Positions 58,712 to 64,000 of a stretch of DNA of 64,000 nt are shown here, piece after piece. Where the stretch lies: the NCBI RefSeq assembly GCF_030247195.1, contig NC_080672.1, positions 311,204,127 to 311,268,126 of the forward strand, written 5' to 3'. The position numbers and the translations under genes were made by a program. Numbering within the stretch: position 1 is the stretch's first letter; the number at the start of each line of letters is the position of its first letter. Under the pieces are notes generated by a model. It had not been told where the DNA came from and ran no database searches. It was given only the letters and a program-made list of their open reading frames with translations. Source of the DNA: Topomyia yanbarensis (taxonomy: Eukaryota > Arthropoda > Insecta > Diptera > Culicidae).

Positions 58712-59665
58712 TTAGGGTAGTACAAAAATTAGATTCAAGCTCCGAGCAACTTTTTAGGTACCATTTGGGTCCTGGAAAAACTGTGCAAATTCCTAACGCG
58801 ATCCCTGAAACTATATTTTTACGCCCACTGTTTAAAGTTTACATAAGATTTTGTATGGGAAAATTAACTTTCACAAAATAATTGCTCCAGGAGTCGCCGA
58901 TTACTTCCTAAAAATAAATCGTTATGTGGCTTTTATAGGATATTTAACAAAGAAATAAAGTCTCGAAAACTACGAAACGATCTGACGCTTAAGAAAAAAG
59001 TTATTAAGCAGAAACCAATTGATGCTCTGACGATTGGTAAAATATTCATTTTTTCTAGCACCACTGCTCTACCCATGATCGTTTTCCATGGGATTTCCTA
59101 TCTTTATGGAACTGATATGCGATCATGGGCAGTGCTGTTGGTTGTCCAATTATATGCAATTTTGTTTTAATGTTTCTGTCTGTAATGTGCCTAAATCATT
59201 TATCTATACTGTTTGGTCACTTTGCAAAAGTTTTGAAGGTTAAATTAAAGCTTCTTTTGTACATAATAAAAGAAAGTTAAAACTTTTGTATATAATTCGA
59301 CCGTCAGCAGCAGTGATGCTATAAAAAGGGAAATTTTCATCAATCTTCAGGGCATCAATCGGTTTTTGCTCAAAAACTTTTTCCACAAGCATCAGATGGT
59401 TTCGCGGTCTTCTAGACTTTGTTTCCTTGACAAATTTCCTATAAAAATGAGACATCTTTTTATTTTTAAGAGGTAACGGGCGACTCGTGGAAGAATTATA
59501 TTGCAAAAGTCGATTTTCCTATACGAAATCCCATGTAAACTTTAAACCGTGGGCGCAAAACTATAGCTAAAAATTTGCAGAGTTGTTCTGGGAGCTAAAT
59601 GGGACCCAAAAAGTTACTCGGAGCAAAATTTTATTTTTTTCGCGTAAGCATGTCCCACTCTATTG
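58712..59665. mobile_element. About 950-bp foldback element
   Basis: The left arm (58712-59035) and right arm (about 59335-59665) are inverted copies: AGCTCCGAGCAACTTTTT against AAAAAGTTACTCGGAGC, GTTTAAAGTTTACAT against ATGTAAACTTTAAAC, and CAATTGATGC against GCATCAATCGG. Divergence is roughly one base in five. Over about 130 bases both arms are open in the same phase (PKNKSLCGFYRIFNKEIKSR in the left arm and LKNKKMSHFYRKFVKETKSR in the right arm), but the changes do not favour synonymous sites. The centre (about 59058-59143) contains a second hairpin built on CCCATGATCG / CGATCATGGG. Confidence 0.75.
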
Positions 59666-59910
59666 AGCATCTCTCCTAGAACTGCACCTGTGGAACACAT
59701 CTCGTCTGCACGAATTAAAGAGGGAGTGCAACACTAATCTTCGTCGGAATGCTAAAAAAATCTGGAGTCTTGCGAACTTGAAGCGGGAATATTCATCAAT
59801 TTCGCTGAACGTTTGCCTCGACGAGACTGAATTCACGACTCCGTTGGATCCATAAACTATTTGTAAAATTTTAAATAACCTATAAATAAAGAATTTTTAA
59901 GCTTTTAATA
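59666..59910 (+). pseudogene. LINE remnant (linker before the RT domain)
   Basis: The plus-strand frame reads ASLLELHLWNTSRLHELKRE, then CNTNLRRNAKKIWSLANLKR and EYSSISLNVCLDETEFTTPL, then DP and a stop. The pattern R-EC....LR+N.KKIWS..N.KR with a short following segment resembles the linker between endonuclease and RT in Jockey/CR1-type LINEs (usual form '+NPK.FW.+.N.KR'). Nothing upstream is recognisable because the foldback 58712-59665 adjoins it. It is a fragment, not a host gene. Confidence 0.45.
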
Positions 59911-60117
59911 ACACTGAGGGACATCCAAAGTAGCACGCTTGGCTCGTTCAAATTTTAGCAAAATGGCTTCGGATGCCTTAATCGACAGCTACTGTATGAC
60001 CAAAAACGCTTTTAATCCACCTAACAGTGTGATGAAACATTTCTTATAACTCTTATCACTGTCTTCGGATATCATATCGTTTGAGAACATTTAGAACTTG
60101 ATTCTTCGTGATGTTTT

Positions 60118-61126
60118 GCCTTTCTCATATAGAAAGGTTATGCAATCACTCTGAAAAACGTCAACCTAATCCCGGCCCGGAGGGCCGAGTGTCATATCCC
60201 ATTCGACTCAGTTCGTCGAGATCGGAAAAAGTCTGTATGTGTGTGTGTATGTGTGTATGTATGTGTGTGTATGTGTGTGTGTATGTATGTGCGTATGTGT
60301 CAAATAATGTCACTCATTTTTCTCAGAGATGGCTGGACCGATTTGCTCAAATTTAGTCTCAAATGAAAGGTGTAACCTTCCCATCGGCTGCTATTGAATT
60401 TTGGATCGATCGGAATTCTGGTTCCGGAATTACGGGTTTCAGAGTGCGGCCACACAGAAATTTCTCATAAAAACTATAGGAAAAATTAAAAATAGAATTT
60501 TTATTTTTGATGCTAAATGTATTCAAGGTGCATAAAACGTCGAGATTTGATGCAAACACGAAAAAAATTTGACGAAGATTCACTTTTTTGGATTTTGCAC
60601 ATTTTTGCCTTTCTCATATAGAAAGGTTATGCAATCACTCTGAAAAACGTCAACCTAAACCTAATTTTTTTTTTCGACTCGCATAAGGTTTCTGGATTTT
60701 AACAGGGGCGTAGTTGATGGTTTACGGAGAGGGGTTACACCCCCCCTCTACTGTTCACTCCCCTCCTTTAAAAATCTCCTTAAATCACCCCTCAGACGAC
60801 CACCTCATACCCCTCCCTTTCAACCCCATCATCTTTAAACCACCACTATATTACCAAGCATACCAATTTATGCTGGGGAGTCGTTCGTTCATGGGACTTT
60901 CGCCCTCCTCACATACCCATCCCCGCATGACAAAATGAGTTAGCAAGCAGATAACATTGATCTAATGCTGATTAGGCTAATGGAGTATGATATTTTTTTG
61001 TTTCAAGTGTTTCACCGTCGACACCGTAGGACATTTCCACAATTATGTTGAACATAAAAAGCCTCCGTGCCATAGTTTAGAGAAATGAGAAAGGCACAAT
61101 TGCACCGCTAGGTGGATTAAAACAGG
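60118..61126 (+). mobile_element. Dispersed element nested in X, about 1009 bp
   Basis: Head GCCTTTCTCATATAGAAAGG, CGGCCCGGAGGGCCGAG, TTCGTCGAGATCGG, a long GT/ATGT repeat, one GATGGCTGGACCGATTTG module, a second head at 60607, a pyrimidine-rich tract (about 60735-60850) and the tail ATGAGAAAGGCACAATTGC ending in TTAAAACAGG. The X sequence on either side joins as GATGTTTTTGATAAC in the copy without this insertion (about 37133-37147). Here GTTTT is present at both edges, a 4-5 bp duplication. Confidence 0.85.
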
Positions 61127-61242
61127 TTTTTGATAACACATTCTACATGGGATAGTGGCAGGACTCAGAGAATCGCTCAAATCAGCATAGGACAACATCA
61201 GTGCTAGAAATCTCAAACCAAATCAATGGGAAAGCGAAAAAA

Positions 61243-62124
61243 TGGCCCATAAAATAAAATATCTAAATGGTGGTGGGAAAACTGAATTTTCCTAAAGAGG
61301 TATATTGTACTGAGCCAAAAAAATTTTTTTTTGAATCGATTTGAAGTTTATACTTTACTCAAATTTCCAACGCGACTGAGAACTAAGAAATCAACGCTTT
61401 TTCTTGAGAAAAGCGATACCAGCATTGACACCATTCAAAGAAAATCAACAGTGAATATTTCCAGACTTGGTTTTATTTCCTGTTTAAGAACTATTGTGTT
61501 TTTTACATCTTAGATTGCATGATTCAGTGATAGAAACCCAAAACTTCATAAAATATTTGAAATTATTAAATTAAAATTTGTTTTTGCTATTGAAATTGAC
61601 AAAATGATAGTATCGCCCCTTTGGCGATTTACTTTTTCGGTCCCACCTATCAGCAATGAAGTATCGCCCTTACGATTTTTTACAATAACTACCGTTCTAA
61701 ACCACCGATTTCGTCCGTGTTTTTTCAATAGCGATCATTGTTACTATTTATAGCTGGTATCAGCTTGATAATCCTAAAAAATACGAAAATAACGGTTTCG
61801 CCTCTAAACTGCTAGCAAAAACAGTATCGCCCTGTTTGTTTGCATGGAGCGTGGAGGGCGAAACTTTAAATATATAAACAAAAATACAATTTCGCCCGTT
61901 GTATTTTTTGTTGTAGTGTAAGAAAACAATATCGTAGAATCAAAATTTTTAGGTTAATTTGTTGCGTTTCAAAGCCCTCATTCGCATGTATGAGAAAAAA
62001 GCCTTATGTTTACATTTGTAAGTATCGCCTTTATTCACAAAAAAGCGTTGAAATGAAATCGCAGCTCCTGATATCACGCTATCTCTGAAGTGCATGCGTA
62101 CATAGTTCCAAATTTTACTTCGAC
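61243..62124. mobile_element. Insertion with seven TATCGCC-like motifs
   Basis: The other X copy reads GCGAAAAAATCGACTTTTT here (as reverse complement of about 37015-37035), so about 880 bases were inserted in this copy. Within it TATCGCCC or a close variant occurs at 61611, 61662, 61796, 61825, 61890 and 62023 (forward) and GGGCGAAA at 61856 (reverse). No terminal inverted repeat is clear and no coding sequence is seen. Confidence 0.65.
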
Positions 62125-62250
62125 ATCGACTTTTTCTAAAGGTGACTTCCCAGTAGTGCCAAAGAACAAACAAAAACCTCTCGAAAACGAACCGTTTGGG
62201 AAAATCATCATCATTACTGGAATTTTCATTTTCACGAATCTTTTCGATAA

Positions 62251-62356
62251 CCTTCCGTCACTTGCTTTAATGCGCTGGGTGCACAGTGCTCTGAAAATCT
62301 AGCGAAATCGCCTTAGGGCACCAGCGGGTCTAATTCAGAGCTATCTGCGCGGCGAG
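62251..62356 (+). mobile_element. Degenerate piggyBac-type MITE inside X (minus copy)
   Basis: CCTTCCGTCACTTGC at the left and GCGCGGCGAG then TTAA at the right frame a body with CTAGCGAAATCG and CTTAGGGCACCAG, as in 46360-46475. The left TTAA has become GATAA. Both X copies contain this insertion, so it predates their separation. Confidence 0.75.
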
Positions 62357-64000
62357 TTAAATCTGTAAAGAATACTAAAAACTAATTTCTATTTCATAAT
62401 TTTCAGTTCAGCAATTCGAGAGATCGTGCTCACCGCAAGCCATGGAAAATAGACTACGTTGTGAAGCGATGGTCACTATTTATTAAAAAATTACGGTTAA
62501 ATAAAAAATTAAACTATTAAAAAATTTCAAATAGTTTATAATTTTCACAAACTTATTAGGAAAAATTGTTTAATAAGCTTTCGTAATATTGTGTAGGAAA
62601 AAAGCTGAAAATTTCAATATTTTCTCTATCTGCAACATATAAACCCTTAAGCATACCAATTAATTGGTATACGAATTGGAATAGGTTCGCCAAATTTTGG
62701 AAGAAGTCTATAAAATAACCCCTTGCAAGCTACCTTCAAATTGTTGTAGTCCGATGCAATAAAAAAATCCCCAAAAATGAAATGTACCTATTAATGTGAA
62801 ACACATACAATAAATACCCATTTTTATCGATCTCATGGTGTATTTTAGGCTGACAAAATGGGGACATCGACTAAATCGGGCATTTTTTTCTTTATAATAA
62901 ACTGAAGCTGTTAAAATATTCTTCCCGTCCCTTGATGTAGTCTGATAACTATTTCTGATTATGATGAAATCTTTAATTTTGCATATTTCCATCTTCATGA
63001 TAAGGAAAACATGCGCAAGAAAGGATTTACTCGAATTCAGTCTTGTTCGTCTGCTAGAGCCCATCAAACATATGTTCATATTTGGCTGCTAAAATCGGGG
63101 TTTCAATGTATTATAATAGATATTCAGCATTCGAAGAAGTTTCTTTTGAACGAGTGTAGAACGACGAAATTCGGTTTGGTGGGAGTTTGGTGAAAATCGA
63201 TCATACTGTCCAAACGGCATAATTCCGAAACCATAATTTTTGAAGTTTTAAAATTATGCAGAAATAATTTTTCAGAAAATAGTTACAGAGTTCGTCTCTT
63301 TAGCGAATTTGTTGAGACTTTATTGTAGTCATGAATATTAACCTGAGAAAATTCACCATAAATACTTCTTGGACGATATACCGTCAAAATTTTTGCACTG
63401 ATAAGTTATCGAGTTCCTTCCAGACAACTTGGAAGTGTTCGGTGATTATTTCTAGCGGTTGTAGATAGAAAAATGAAATACAAAATTCGATTTATCGAAA
63501 TAATGTTTGGCTTATTTCAATGGATTATTACTATATTGAACAATAAATAGGCGACAAACAGTAATCAACAAACAACAAGCCATAACTTTTAAAGTATTCA
63601 AAATAAATATTTGAAATCTTCAGTAAAGTTATTCGCAAAAGTAAGAGCTACAAATTTACTGAAGGCATCATTTCGATATACTCACTTCCAAGAAAATTTG
63701 TGAAAATATCTCACTCATAGGGGGATTAATCAGCAAAAGCACAATACCGAAAGAAAGGGCATATTGCCTCCATTAAATTCTCCGAAGATACTGTTGACCT
63801 AAAATTAGCCGTTTTGGGTTTAATAATAGATTACATGTTTTTGGTCATATTTCTGGCAATGGGCAATGATAAAAATGTTTCGTCCGCATTTAATGTTAAA
63901 TATCTCTTTTGACAATAGTCCGATTTCAACAATCTAAAGCTTGTTCGAAAGGTATTCGTTAAAGCTGTCTAAAAACATGTTAATCTTTATTGTCAATTTC

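Larger units (their letters stand above)
60003..64000 (-). mobile_element. Repeat X, minus-strand copy, runs off the window
   Basis: Read on the minus strand, the body starts beyond 64000 and ends in the tail at 60003 (TAGGTGGATTAAAAGCG). It matches 33670-34285 and 35960-37250 in inverse order. Relative to the plus-strand copy it carries a dispersed element (60118-61126), an insertion with repeated TATCGCC motifs (about 61243-62124) and an extra 240 bases at about 62655-62895. It lacks the 34290-35960 segment. The head lies outside the window. Confidence 0.82.

Overview
This window looks like non-coding nuclear DNA from a large, repeat-rich insect genome, most likely a culicine (Aedes-type) mosquito. 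The evidence is four copies of a tRNA-derived SINE resembling the Aedes Feilai family, several non-LTR retrotransposon fragments of the kind common in mosquitoes, TTAA-targeting piggyBac-like elements, hAT elements with 8-bp target duplications, and many copies of a dispersed element with a GCCTTTCTC head and a GAGAAAGGC tail. I found no intact host protein-coding gene and no rRNA, tRNA or CRISPR locus. Species identity and family names are inferred from memory of sequence types, not from a database search.

Layout. 0-5 kb: degraded repeats, one SINE with an 11-bp target duplication, and a DDE-transposase remnant. 5-11 kb: a small TIR element (5275-5706), a GC-rich block, then an AT-rich tract with six copies of a 14-bp motif. 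11-12.8 kb: a TTAA-flanked piggyBac-like element with a nested repeat. 15-20 kb: a foldback, a TTAA MITE, a 670-bp palindrome between two (AT)n tracts, and another foldback. 20.6-25.5 kb: a 5'-truncated LINE, a dispersed element, a Tc1/mariner-like transposase remnant and a second LINE RT remnant. 25.4-28 kb: mostly single-copy-looking sequence, with one half of a diverged non-TE duplication whose other half is at 38.5 kb. 28-37 kb: dispersed elements, a hAT element containing a second hAT MITE, and a 3.9-kb repeat (called X here). 38-41 kb: SINEs and a GC-balanced island.

41-64 kb: a 1.77-kb foldback with a 6-bp target duplication, an 8-bp minisatellite, and a minus-strand RT remnant split by a TTAA MITE. 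Next come a 2.23-kb 5'-truncated LINE with a 9-bp target duplication, a second unique island (49-52 kb), foldbacks at 53.3-55.1 and 58.7-59.7 kb, and an inverted second copy of X (60-64 kb, running off the end) carrying its own insertions.

The elements do not work together as a pathway. What the window records is an insertion history: LINE into an RTE-like tail, hAT into hAT, SINE into a motif-bearing element, dispersed element into X. Several of these layers can be ordered because an empty-site relative is present in the same window. The most unusual observations are the covarying head/tail structure shared by two dispersed repeat families, several kilobase-scale foldbacks, and four tracts that each carry their own reiterated short motif.
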